Shown piece by piece: positions 55,112 through 62,724 of a DNA stretch of 64,000 nt (positions are counted from its first letter, which is position 1; each line of letters opens with the position of its first letter). A program made the translations under genes and the position numbers. The notes below the pieces were generated by a model that did not search any database, was not told the DNA's origin, and saw only the letters and a program-made list of their open reading frames with translations. The DNA comes from Bacteroidota bacterium (lineage in GTDB: Bacteria; Bacteroidota; Bacteroidia; Bacteroidales; FEN-979): assembly GCA_026391775.1 (NCBI GenBank), contig JAPLDK010000033.1, positions 19,803 to 83,802 of the forward strand. The letters run 5' to 3'.

Positions 55112-57190
55112 ATGAAAAAGTTTTACATACTATTGATGGCGACGCTGGCATTAAATGTTGCAAATGCGCAATGGACTTGGCAAAACCCTTTTCCAACTGG
55201 TAATGGATTATCATCAGTTTGCTTTACCGATGCGAATGCAGGTTATGCGGTGGGTGGTTATGGAACCATCTTAAAAACTAATGATGGAGGCATAACCTGG
55301 ACTGCGTTATCGAGTGGGACAACGACCTATTTAAGGTCAGTTTATTTTACCAATGTAAATTCAGGATATGCAGTGGGTGATGCTGGAACGATTTTGAAAA
55401 CCAGCAATGGAGGCACAACCTGGACTGCTCTATCGAGTGGAACAACTTTAGGGTTAAGTTCGGTTTATTTTACAGATGCCAATACAGGTTATACGGTGGG
55501 TGGTTCTTATAGTGTTGGTGGAATAATCTTAAAAACAATCAATGGAGGCACAACCTGGACTTCTTTACCTGGCGGAATAAGCAATTTGTTAAGTTCAGTT
55601 TTCTTTACCGATGCCAATATAGGTTATGCGGTAGGTAATAATGGCAGCATCTTGAAAACCAGTGATGGAGGCACAACCTGGACTGCTCAGTCGAGCGGAA
55701 CAAGCAATTTGTTAAGTTCAGTTTTCTTTACCGATGCCAATACAGGGTATGCTGTGGGCGGAATTATATTAAAAACTATCAATGGAGGCACAACCTGGAC
55801 TACTTTATGGAACGAAGGAACTTCTTTTTTTTCTTCAATTCACTTTACCGATGCCAATACAGGGTATGTGATAGGTACATTCGGAACCATTTTAAAAACC
55901 AATGATGCAGGGGCAACCTGGTCTTCAATATCCAGCGGAACAAAGAATAATTTAATCTCAGTTTACTTTGCTGATGCCAATACAGCTTATGCAGTGGGTG
56001 GGTTTGGAACTATATTGAAAACCAACGATGGAGGCACAACCTGGACTGTTTTATCGGGCGGAATAACTAATTGTTTATATTCAGTTTACTTTACCGATGC
56101 AAACACAGGTTATGCGGTGGGGGACTTTGGAAGCATCTTAAAAACATCAGACGGAGGCACAACCTGGACTGTTTTGTTGAGCGGAACAACTTATCATTTA
56201 TATTCAGTTTACTTTACCGATGCAAACACAGGTTATGCGGTGGGTGGTGATAATAATTATTTTATTGGAAAGATTTTAAAAACCGTCGATGGAGGTACAT
56301 CCTGGACTGTACAATCAATCGAATCAAATAATTTTACTTCAGTTTTTTTTACCGATGACAATACAGGCTATGTTGTCGGGTCAAATGGGACTATATTAAA
56401 AACAATCAATGCAGGCGTAATATGGTCTGCATTATCGAGCGGAACAACGGATTGGTTAAATTCAGTTTACTTTACCGATGCCAGTACGGGTTATACGGTG
56501 GGTGGTTTTGGTTTTAATGGAATCATTTTAAAAACCATCAATGGGGGCACAACCTGGAATTCTTTATCAATTGGAACAACTACTCTTTTATCTTCAATTC
56601 ACTTTACAGACGCAAATACTGGTTATGCGGTTGGTTACAAAGGCACCATTATAAAAACCAGCGATGCAGGGACAACCTGGTCTGCATTATCCAGCGGAAC
56701 AACAAATTCGTTAAAGTCAGTTTACTTTACTGATGCAAATAAAGGTTATGCCGTGGCTGATGTTGGAACCATTTTGAAAACCAGCAATGGAGGCACAACC
56801 TGGACTTCTCAATTTAGCGGAACAACGTATGATTTATATTCAGTTTGCTTTACCGATAACAATATTGGTTATGTGGTGGGTAGTAATGGAACTATATTAA
56901 AAACAACAAATGGCGGTGGTTGGAATGCAGGCATAAATGAAAGTTATCTAACTTCTAAACTTTTGAGAATTTACCCCAACCCGTCATTCGATAAAGTAAC
57001 CATCGAATCATCAGCAATCCCAATTAAAAGCCAATTATCCATTTCAAACCTGAAAGGTCAGGAAATAATCACCCGCCAAATCACCCAACCGAACACCACC
57101 ATTGATGTCAGTACTTTGCCCAACGGGGTTTATTTTGTTCGCCTGAAAAGTGACAAGACCATGGCAATTGGAAAATTCATAAAACAGTAA
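55112..57190 (+). CDS. Ycf48-like repeat protein with T9SS sorting domain
   Basis: The 692-residue protein has a signal peptide (FYILLMATLALNVANA) and 14 tandem units of about 42 residues with consensus SVYFTDANTGYAVG-xGTILKTNDGGTTW. This is the Ycf48/photosynthesis-stability-factor-like beta-propeller repeat, related to Asp-box repeats. A type A T9SS tail follows (LRIYPNPSFDKVTIES to GVYFVRLKSDKTMAIGKFIKQ). Fourteen units would make two seven-bladed propellers. The C-terminal tail closely resembles that of the preceding repeat protein, and both genes share the 97-bp upstream block. Function unknown. Confidence 0.87.
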   Translation: MKKFYILLMATLALNVANAQWTWQNPFPTGNGLSSVCFTDANAGYAVGGYGTILKTNDGGITWTALSSGTTTYLRSVYFTNVNSGYAVGDAGTILKTSNGGTTWTALSSGTTLGLSSVYFTDANTGYTVGGSYSVGGIILKTINGGTTWTSLPGGISNLLSSVFFTDANIGYAVGNNGSILKTSDGGTTWTAQSSGTSNLLSSVFFTDANTGYAVGGIILKTINGGTTWTTLWNEGTSFFSSIHFTDANTGYVIGTFGTILKTNDAGATWSSISSGTKNNLISVYFADANTAYAVGGFGTILKTNDGGTTWTVLSGGITNCLYSVYFTDANTGYAVGDFGSILKTSDGGTTWTVLLSGTTYHLYSVYFTDANTGYAVGGDNNYFIGKILKTVDGGTSWTVQSIESNNFTSVFFTDDNTGYVVGSNGTILKTINAGVIWSALSSGTTDWLNSVYFTDASTGYTVGGFGFNGIILKTINGGTTWNSLSIGTTTLLSSIHFTDANTGYAVGYKGTIIKTSDAGTTWSALSSGTTNSLKSVYFTDANKGYAVADVGTILKTSNGGTTWTSQFSGTTYDLYSVCFTDNNIGYVVGSNGTILKTTNGGGWNAGINESYLTSKLLRIYPNPSFDKVTIESSAIPIKSQLSISNLKGQEIITRQITQPNTTIDVSTLPNGVYFVRLKSDKTMAIGKFIKQ

Positions 57191-57221
57191 AATATGACAC
57201 CATATTAAAATCGGAGGTTTT

Positions 57222-57430
57222 ATGAAAAAACTATTCTACATTTTAATGTTCTTTTTCCAGTTGTTGCTGTTGCACAGGAAGGCTGGGAAAAATCTTCCTT
57301 ATCGTATGCAATCTGGATGAATGTTGGAAATGCTGGTTTCTCAGCAGGAGATGCTTATACTACAAGCCTTGCCTTCAATCCATCAGGAGAACCCTATGTG
57401 GCTTATACGGATAGTTTAAATATTAAATGA
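57222..57430 (+). pseudogene. Truncated, frameshifted secreted protein remnant
   Basis: A typical start (MKKLFYILMFFF) loses frame within the signal peptide. The next frame resumes with VAVAQEGWEKSSLSYAIWMN and then SLAFNPSGEPYVAYTDS before a stop at 57430. The rest of the protein is absent. Confidence 0.62.
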
Positions 57431-57462
57431 GTGTACTTTTTTCATAAGAGATTAGGAGTCGT

Positions 57463-57497
57463 AAAAAAAATCCCCACCGAAAATGGTGAGGATTTTT
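57463..57497. terminator. Bidirectional hairpin terminator
   Basis: AATCCcCACC and GGTGaGGATT form a stem around a GAAAAT loop, with A8 on one side and T5 on the other. It lies between the convergent remnant (plus) and the SecD-like gene (minus). Confidence 0.7.
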
Positions 57498-57518
57498 GTA
57501 TGGAAGCATACGCTTCTT

Positions 57519-58415
57519 TTAATTATTGCTCACAATAGTAAATTTCAAGGGCAATATTCCGTTTGAAATGATGGCAACTAATTTCCTGACTTCTGTCTTT
57601 GAGAAGCCACCGCCAGTCAATGAAATCTTACCGGAGGGAATTTTATCCATTATCCGTGGTGCAGAGTACACTTTGTTGTCAATGACAAAGGCTAGAAGTT
57701 TATTCATATTTCTGATTGTTGTGTTTTCCCATATCTTCCACACCTTTTCCTTAAATGTGATACACAATGTGGGGTGTTCCGGGTTTTCAAAATCTGCATG
57801 TGCTTCCAATATGTCTTGCTCATTTAAAGTTTTAGCCGAAGATGAGATACAATACAGGTCATACAATTTATCACCAGCCGGATTGATAGACCAGAGAAGT
57901 CTTACTTGATCTGGAAGTAATGCTCTGACATCCTTTGAAGTTAGACATGAGTTTATTGATATTGTGTCCTTGCCATCAGCAATTCCCAGAATGGACTCTG
58001 ACCTCGAACGGATTGTATCCCTGAGGTGCAATGATGTGAAGGCATTCTGAATGCAACCTGTTGACTGTTTCCCGAAACATCTCAGAACTTCCTGTCTGTT
58101 CAAGGGTTCATAAAAATTTAGATGTCCCTGAATCAGCAATAATTCCGAAAGTGTCTCACGAGAAATGGTATCCCCGACTGTTATGACCAATTCAGATTTT
58201 TTATTATTCTGGGCAATTTGAATATCCAGGACCCTCATGCATGATAATCTTCGTAACAGGATCTCTTTCGACTCAGACAGAAGTTTATTTGAAGCATTTC
58301 CAGGTACACTCTGTAATGTGATGACTTGTTTGTTTTTTATCGGAATTTGTGAATTGCAAAAGGGAATGATAGTGATTAACATTATTCCCATTAAAATATA
58401 TCTTAAAGTTTTCAT
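57519..58415 (-). CDS. Secreted protein resembling the SecD periplasmic (P1) head
   Basis: The start at 58415 (MKTLRYILMGIMLITIIPFCNSQ) gives a signal peptide; the tracked frame begins 17 codons earlier. Two segments resemble SecD periplasmic domains. One is the fold with ESKEILLRRLSCMRVLDIQI and RETLSELLLIQGHLNFYE. The other is the P1-head region with LAFVIDNKVYSAPRIMDKIP, KISLTGGGFSKTEVRKLV and NGILPLKFTIV. The SecD membrane helices are absent, and no secF is nearby. It is thus an orphan soluble SecD-head-like protein of about 298 residues; whether it touches the Sec system is unknown. Confidence 0.76.
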   Translation of the reverse strand: MKTLRYILMGIMLITIIPFCNSQIPIKNKQVITLQSVPGNASNKLLSESKEILLRRLSCMRVLDIQIAQNNKKSELVITVGDTISRETLSELLLIQGHLNFYEPLNRQEVLRCFGKQSTGCIQNAFTSLHLRDTIRSRSESILGIADGKDTISINSCLTSKDVRALLPDQVRLLWSINPAGDKLYDLYCISSSAKTLNEQDILEAHADFENPEHPTLCITFKEKVWKIWENTTIRNMNKLLAFVIDNKVYSAPRIMDKIPSGKISLTGGGFSKTEVRKLVAIISNGILPLKFTIVSNN

Positions 58416-58496
58416 AATCATAAATTTAGATTCAATGAATACACTAATTAAACCATCCATTCTCATGCGATGGTTAAAAAATAAAAGTAGAGGTAA

Positions 58497-58886
58497 CTAA
58501 GTAATTGAGAGGATATCATCTTCCTTTCCCTGCTCTGGAACTTTTTGCGGGAGAATTGAACCGATGATTGGATTGTTAAAAAGTACTTTAAGCTGACATG
58601 AGTTGAAATAACTGGATATTAGATTGTTAAAAATGAATTCTCTGCTTGAAGTGCAATCCAAGCATGCAAATTTCGCATTACGCGTGTTAATCCAGTAAAT
58701 GTCTATTCCCGTGGTTGAAATCGTAGGGCCGATAATTGCCTGAAGGCCGGAACTGTTTGTATTAGAAATAACAGAAGGGGCTATTTCGGTATCCTTATCT
58801 TTTTCTCTTTGAAAAAAAGAAAAAAAGACAATCATTAAGAGAAGCACAAAGATACCTGAACTGCTATTTCGTTTGTTGTCAACCAT
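58497..58886 (-). CDS. Hypothetical membrane-anchored protein
   Basis: The Met at 58886 (MVDNKRNSSSGIFVLLLMIVFFSFF) places an anchor helix at the N-terminus; the tracked start is 15 codons upstream. The remaining 100 or so residues include CLDC and further cysteines, with no recognised domain. It lies upstream of the SecD-like gene on the same strand with an 81-bp gap, so co-expression is possible. Confidence 0.6.
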   Translation of the reverse strand: MVDNKRNSSSGIFVLLLMIVFFSFFQREKDKDTEIAPSVISNTNSSGLQAIIGPTISTTGIDIYWINTRNAKFACLDCTSSREFIFNNLISSYFNSCQLKVLFNNPIIGSILPQKVPEQGKEDDILSIT

Positions 58887-59332
58887 GTGGCAGCAAATGT
58901 ACGACAGAACCGGTGAATATGTTCTTCGCAATAAAACATTTTCGGGTTTCAGTTGTGCCTTTATTTTTAGAAGGCGTGATAATTCATAGTAAGTTGTTGA
59001 GCAAGAGGCCTGACACCTAAAAAAAGCGATAGACAGGCTGGAAAACCTGTTTATCGTACCTGAATTCTTATTTTTATTTTTATTTTAAAATGTTGTGATT
59101 GAGATAATTAACTGATTAATAAAAGTCTAATCAGCGTTGCGCATACACTACTCTGACGAAATATCTAACTGTCAATTTATAATCGATTTTGCGAAAGTGG
59201 TTGATTTTATTGAGGAATCCTTTAAGCCCCCCCTGTTTTTTGGTCCTTCAAAATTAGAATTTTTCTCCTCCTATGGAGGCGATTTCATTGTAATAATAAT
59301 GGTACCTTTAGAGTGTCCATAAAATTACAGCC
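58887..59332. other. About 450-bp region without a convincing gene
   Basis: Contains a T-rich low-complexity stretch (about 59068-59090). The 61-residue ORF at 59137-59322 shows no signal peptide, motif or clear start context. The right end is presumably the promoter region of the 59333 gene. Confidence 0.5.
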
Positions 59333-59653
59333 ATGAAAATCAAAAAAATGCTTCTTCTAATATTATTTGTAATCCCGGCACTGACCTTTGCAGGTGACAT
59401 TTTTGGAACCATAACCAAAAACGGGAGACCTTTTGCGAAACAGCTGGTAAAGATCACTACCAACGATGGTACTGTAATAAAATCAGACAGTACCGATGCT
59501 TTCGGGTACTTCACCATGAACATCAAGCAGTTAGGCCAATTTAAGCTGAGCGCAGGAGGAGCCGTTGCAGATGTAACTTCAAATAACAGTCCAACCGGAT
59601 ACACATTTATCCTGGTTCAAAACAATTCGAAATGGCAACTGATCAAAAAATAG
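59333..59653 (+). CDS. Small secreted carboxypeptidase-regulatory-like (Ig-fold) protein
   Basis: The 106-residue protein has a signal peptide (MLLLILFVIPALTFA) and one small beta-sandwich domain of the CarboxypepD_reg type (GDIFGTITKNGRPFAKQLVKI, TDAFGYFTMNIKQLGQFKL). Single-domain forms of this fold are unusual, since it normally caps larger proteins. Its 3' end overlaps the next gene by 22 bp, indicating coupled translation with the membrane protein at 59632. Confidence 0.78.
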   Translation: MKIKKMLLLILFVIPALTFAGDIFGTITKNGRPFAKQLVKITTNDGTVIKSDSTDAFGYFTMNIKQLGQFKLSAGGAVADVTSNNSPTGYTFILVQNNSKWQLIKK

Positions 59654-60672
59654 AACCTGCAAAACCCAAAAAAGACCTCTGGGAAAAGGCAGATATCATT
59701 TTGCGTCCCTTTGGTGCCCTGATTACAGCCCTTACTATTGCGTTTGTCAGTTATGCTGCTTCAGATTACCTTAGTAAAAACCAGGAAAAGGAAGCAAGAA
59801 CCAAGCTTTACACCGAGTTAATGACAAAACGCGAAGAATCAGAAAGCGCACTTCGCAAGGATATGTTCAACTCCATAATGAACAATATTCTGAAAGATAA
59901 AGCCAGTGCAACCCTTGATGAAAAGATACTTCAGCTTGAACTGCTCACCTATAATTTTCATGAATCTCTGAACCTGATGCCGCTGTTTGAATACCTGAAC
60001 AGGTGTAATAATGAAGAAAAAAGGGATCCGGCTTTAAGACAAGCTTATAAATACAGGTTGATCAAAATGTCGAAAGCGACAATCGCAAAGCAAATATCTA
60101 CCCTCGAAGCTGTATCATCACCCATTACTTTAACTTATGAAGATACCTTGTTTACCTATAAAAACAAAAAGGAGTATAAAACGGACAGCGCATTCAAAGC
60201 GCGGATCGATGAATTATATGAACAAAATTCAACGGCATTAAATGGAACGGAGCCATTCTGCACATATCCGGATTCAGTTTTCAATGGAAAGACCTGGGAT
60301 TCCCTGCAACAAGTTGTACGAATTAAAATTCTGGATTACGATACGAACGATGCTTCTGTACAAGTACGGTTGACGATTCAAACCAATTATCCCGGTAAAA
60401 ACAGAGCTCCCGAAATGCCGCGTCAAACCGAGTTTATGGTTAATTATTTCGAGTTTCCGATGATCGACAATACAAGGTTGAAAAATGATATGCGGCTTGC
60501 CGTGGTTCTGAACAGCCTTGTCAGCGAAAACAGGTTCAATAATTCCGGCCACCTGGCAGGTAAAAGCAACAGGATTGAATTAAAGGTTATTTATTTCCCC
60601 GGCTCACGGTCCAGCCTCAAAGAAAAGCCTTATTTCGACGATATCGTTTCGAAACTTCTGTTAAAGAATTAA
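59632..60672 (+). CDS. Single-helix membrane protein of unknown function
   Basis: The 346-residue protein has a lysine-rich cytoplasmic start and one membrane helix (FGALITALTIAFVSYAASDYL). A long helical, charged region (EKEARTKLYTELMTKREESESAL) and a beta-rich C-terminal part (VRIKILDYDTNDASVQVRL) follow. No domain is recognised. It overlaps the small secreted beta-sandwich gene, so the two probably act together at the inner membrane; this is inferred from gene order only. Confidence 0.76.
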   Translation: MATDQKIEPAKPKKDLWEKADIILRPFGALITALTIAFVSYAASDYLSKNQEKEARTKLYTELMTKREESESALRKDMFNSIMNNILKDKASATLDEKILQLELLTYNFHESLNLMPLFEYLNRCNNEEKRDPALRQAYKYRLIKMSKATIAKQISTLEAVSSPITLTYEDTLFTYKNKKEYKTDSAFKARIDELYEQNSTALNGTEPFCTYPDSVFNGKTWDSLQQVVRIKILDYDTNDASVQVRLTIQTNYPGKNRAPEMPRQTEFMVNYFEFPMIDNTRLKNDMRLAVVLNSLVSENRFNNSGHLAGKSNRIELKVIYFPGSRSSLKEKPYFDDIVSKLLLKN

Positions 60673-60770
60673 TTGAAAAGCATTTTATGGTTCGACTATT
60701 GATATGCTGGAAAAACCGAACCTTTCATCACCTTATACAGGTTAAGCCTAACTTGGACAGGTCGGCATCA

Positions 60771-60871
60771 GTGACCACCTTCTGCCGATTTTTATTGACC
60801 ACTTTATCATATCGGCAATCAATAAAATGAGATGGTCAAGCCGTTCTGGCGAAGGCTGGTCAAAGCCGGCG
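60771..60871 (+). repeat. Palindromic intergenic repeat, copy A
   Basis: About 100 bp with two nested inverted pairs (TGACCA-CCTTC with GAAGG-TGGTCA at the ends, TTGACCA with TGGTCAA inside). It matches 62618-62718 with nearly constant spacing between conserved blocks. It lies just upstream of the GH79-like gene. Confidence 0.55.
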
Positions 60872-60920
60872 TTTCTTCCAGATGAAATCTTTAATTGTCA
60901 CGTGCAATAAAATATATACT

Positions 60921-62561
60921 ATGAGACATTTTTACTTTATCCTTCTTTTTCTTTATCCGCTTGCTTGTTTTTCGCAGGATACGATAAATATTACTCTTAA
61001 TCCGGGTGTAACAGGAAAAACGATCCCTTCCGATTTTGCCGGTTTGTCGTTCGAGAAGAATTGCCTGAAAAAAGGATATTTTAATCCTCGCTTTGATACG
61101 TTGGTCCGGCTGTTTAAAACATGTGGGATTAAGTCGCTGCGTGTCGGAGGAAATTCAGTGGATACAAACACACTGAGCACGGATACTGCAGGCAGGCATT
61201 ACACACGGGCGGAGTTAGACAGTTTATTTCTTTTTGCACAGCAAGCCGGTTGCAAAATTATTATGGGTTTAAATTTAAAAAATTCTAATGCTTTAAGCGC
61301 CGATACCGAAGCAAGTTATGTTATGCAATATCAGAATAGTTCGTTGTTTGGATTTGAAGTGGGCAACGAACCCGACCTTTACCCTAAATCAAAATACTCG
61401 TATAGCGATTATAAACGGGATTTCACGTCTTACTATAATACAATCAGGCAATCTAACCCTGCGGCTGTTTTCACCGGACCAGATTGTGCCAGTAATTTTG
61501 AAACTTTCACCTTGCCCTTCTGCGGGGAGATGGGTGACAAGATATCTATGCTTACGCAACATTATTACGGAGGGAAAAAAGATTCAGCAACGATTTCTGT
61601 GCAGATCGATTCTTTGATGAGTATGTATAAACTTGCTCATGTATCAGAGGAGGTAAGGAGATTGGCCGGGTGTGCCAGCAGTAAAGGGATCATATTTCGC
61701 ATGAGTGAATGCAATTCAATTGATAATGGAGGACAAAAGGGCGTGAGTGACGCTTTTGTTTCAGCCCTTTGGGCTTTGGACTATATGTACCAGTTGGCCC
61801 GTGAAAGTTGTGCAGGAGTTAATTTTCATGGAGGACTTGATGGAGAGTATACTGTTTTTTCCAGGGACAGTGGTATTTATCGGGCACGTCCGATTGCCTA
61901 TGGAATTCTTGCTTTCCAGATTGGAAGCAAAGGCAGTTTCATTTATGATACGGTAACGAACAAAAATATAAACCTGGATAGTTACAGTGTTATTGACAAC
62001 TCGAATAATATATACACAACGATTATAAATAAAGAAACAGATACGCTGAAAAAAGCAGTGATAAATTTAACAGTGACAGATACCGTGAACTCTACGTATT
62101 ATAGTGCAGAATACGTGAAGCTATACTCCCCGTCATTGAAAGATACAACCAGGGTTAGCCTTGGCGGACAGGTGGTGGATTCCTTGGGAACTATTCCTGC
62201 TTATAAATGGACATCGTCGGCAGTTACTTCGCATCAGACAAAAATTCATGTTAATCCACATTCAGCGGTTGTGATAAAATTCAATTATAAATATGGGACT
62301 TCTATCAATGATTATTCTGAGAACAATAATCACTTTCTCAATCTGTATCCCAACCCTGCATCCAAAAAGGTGACTATTATTACACCCATGACTGAGCATT
62401 CTGTTATTTCCATTTACAATCTGCAGGGACAACTCCTTATACAACAGCAGGCACAGCAAGGTAAAACAGACATTGACATAAGTGAACTTGCAAAAGGAGT
62501 TTATGTAGTGAGATTATACAGCAACTCCAGGGTGGAAGCAGGCAGGATAATAAAAGAATGA
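60921..62561 (+). CDS. GH79-like glycoside hydrolase with T9SS sorting domain
   Basis: The ATG at 60921 (MRHFYFILLFLYPLACFSQ) gives a signal peptide. The protein of 546 residues has a TIM-barrel with features of clan A heparanase/beta-glucuronidase-like enzymes: FAGLSFEKNCL, LRVGGNSVD, acid/base glutamate in FEVGNEPDLYP and candidate nucleophile in FRMSECNSIDNGG. A beta-sandwich follows, then a type A T9SS tail (LNLYPNPASKKVTII to GVYVVRLYSN). It is likely a secreted polysaccharide-degrading enzyme; the sugar specificity cannot be read from sequence. Confidence 0.86.
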   Translation: MRHFYFILLFLYPLACFSQDTINITLNPGVTGKTIPSDFAGLSFEKNCLKKGYFNPRFDTLVRLFKTCGIKSLRVGGNSVDTNTLSTDTAGRHYTRAELDSLFLFAQQAGCKIIMGLNLKNSNALSADTEASYVMQYQNSSLFGFEVGNEPDLYPKSKYSYSDYKRDFTSYYNTIRQSNPAAVFTGPDCASNFETFTLPFCGEMGDKISMLTQHYYGGKKDSATISVQIDSLMSMYKLAHVSEEVRRLAGCASSKGIIFRMSECNSIDNGGQKGVSDAFVSALWALDYMYQLARESCAGVNFHGGLDGEYTVFSRDSGIYRARPIAYGILAFQIGSKGSFIYDTVTNKNINLDSYSVIDNSNNIYTTIINKETDTLKKAVINLTVTDTVNSTYYSAEYVKLYSPSLKDTTRVSLGGQVVDSLGTIPAYKWTSSAVTSHQTKIHVNPHSAVVIKFNYKYGTSINDYSENNNHFLNLYPNPASKKVTIITPMTEHSVISIYNLQGQLLIQQQAQQGKTDIDISELAKGVYVVRLYSNSRVEAGRIIKE

Positions 62562-62617
62562 AATTTAAAGCACCTGATAAATAAGGCTTCAATCATCCAG
62601 GTGGAAAAAACGTTCGC

Positions 62618-62718
62618 TTTGACCAGTCTCTGCCGGATATATTGACTGCCTTAGTTAATTGATTGTTAAAAGGATATCGTGGTCAACCAAAATTGGCGAA
62701 GGGTGATCAAGTACTCCG
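62618..62718 (+). repeat. Palindromic intergenic repeat, copy B
   Basis: Shares TCTGCCG, ATTGAC, GGTCAA and GGCGAAGG blocks with copy A in the same order. The 34-bp and 8-bp spacers between the later blocks are identical in length. It lies directly downstream of the GH79-like gene, which is thus flanked by two copies. Confidence 0.55.
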
Positions 62719-62724
62719 TTTTTT

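Noticed and set aside
53415-57190. Tandem repeats as a possible CRISPR array
   Set aside because: The repeats are in-frame protein repeats (87 and about 126 bp) inside intact genes with signal peptides and sorting tails; there are no unique spacers.
59137-59322. 61-residue ORF on the plus strand
   Set aside because: No signal peptide, recognised motif or start context, and it lies in an AT-rich upstream region; probably noise.
60771-62718. Flanking repeats as ends of a composite transposon carrying the glycosidase
   Set aside because: No transposase gene, no target duplication visible, and the copies are diverged; reported only as an intergenic repeat.
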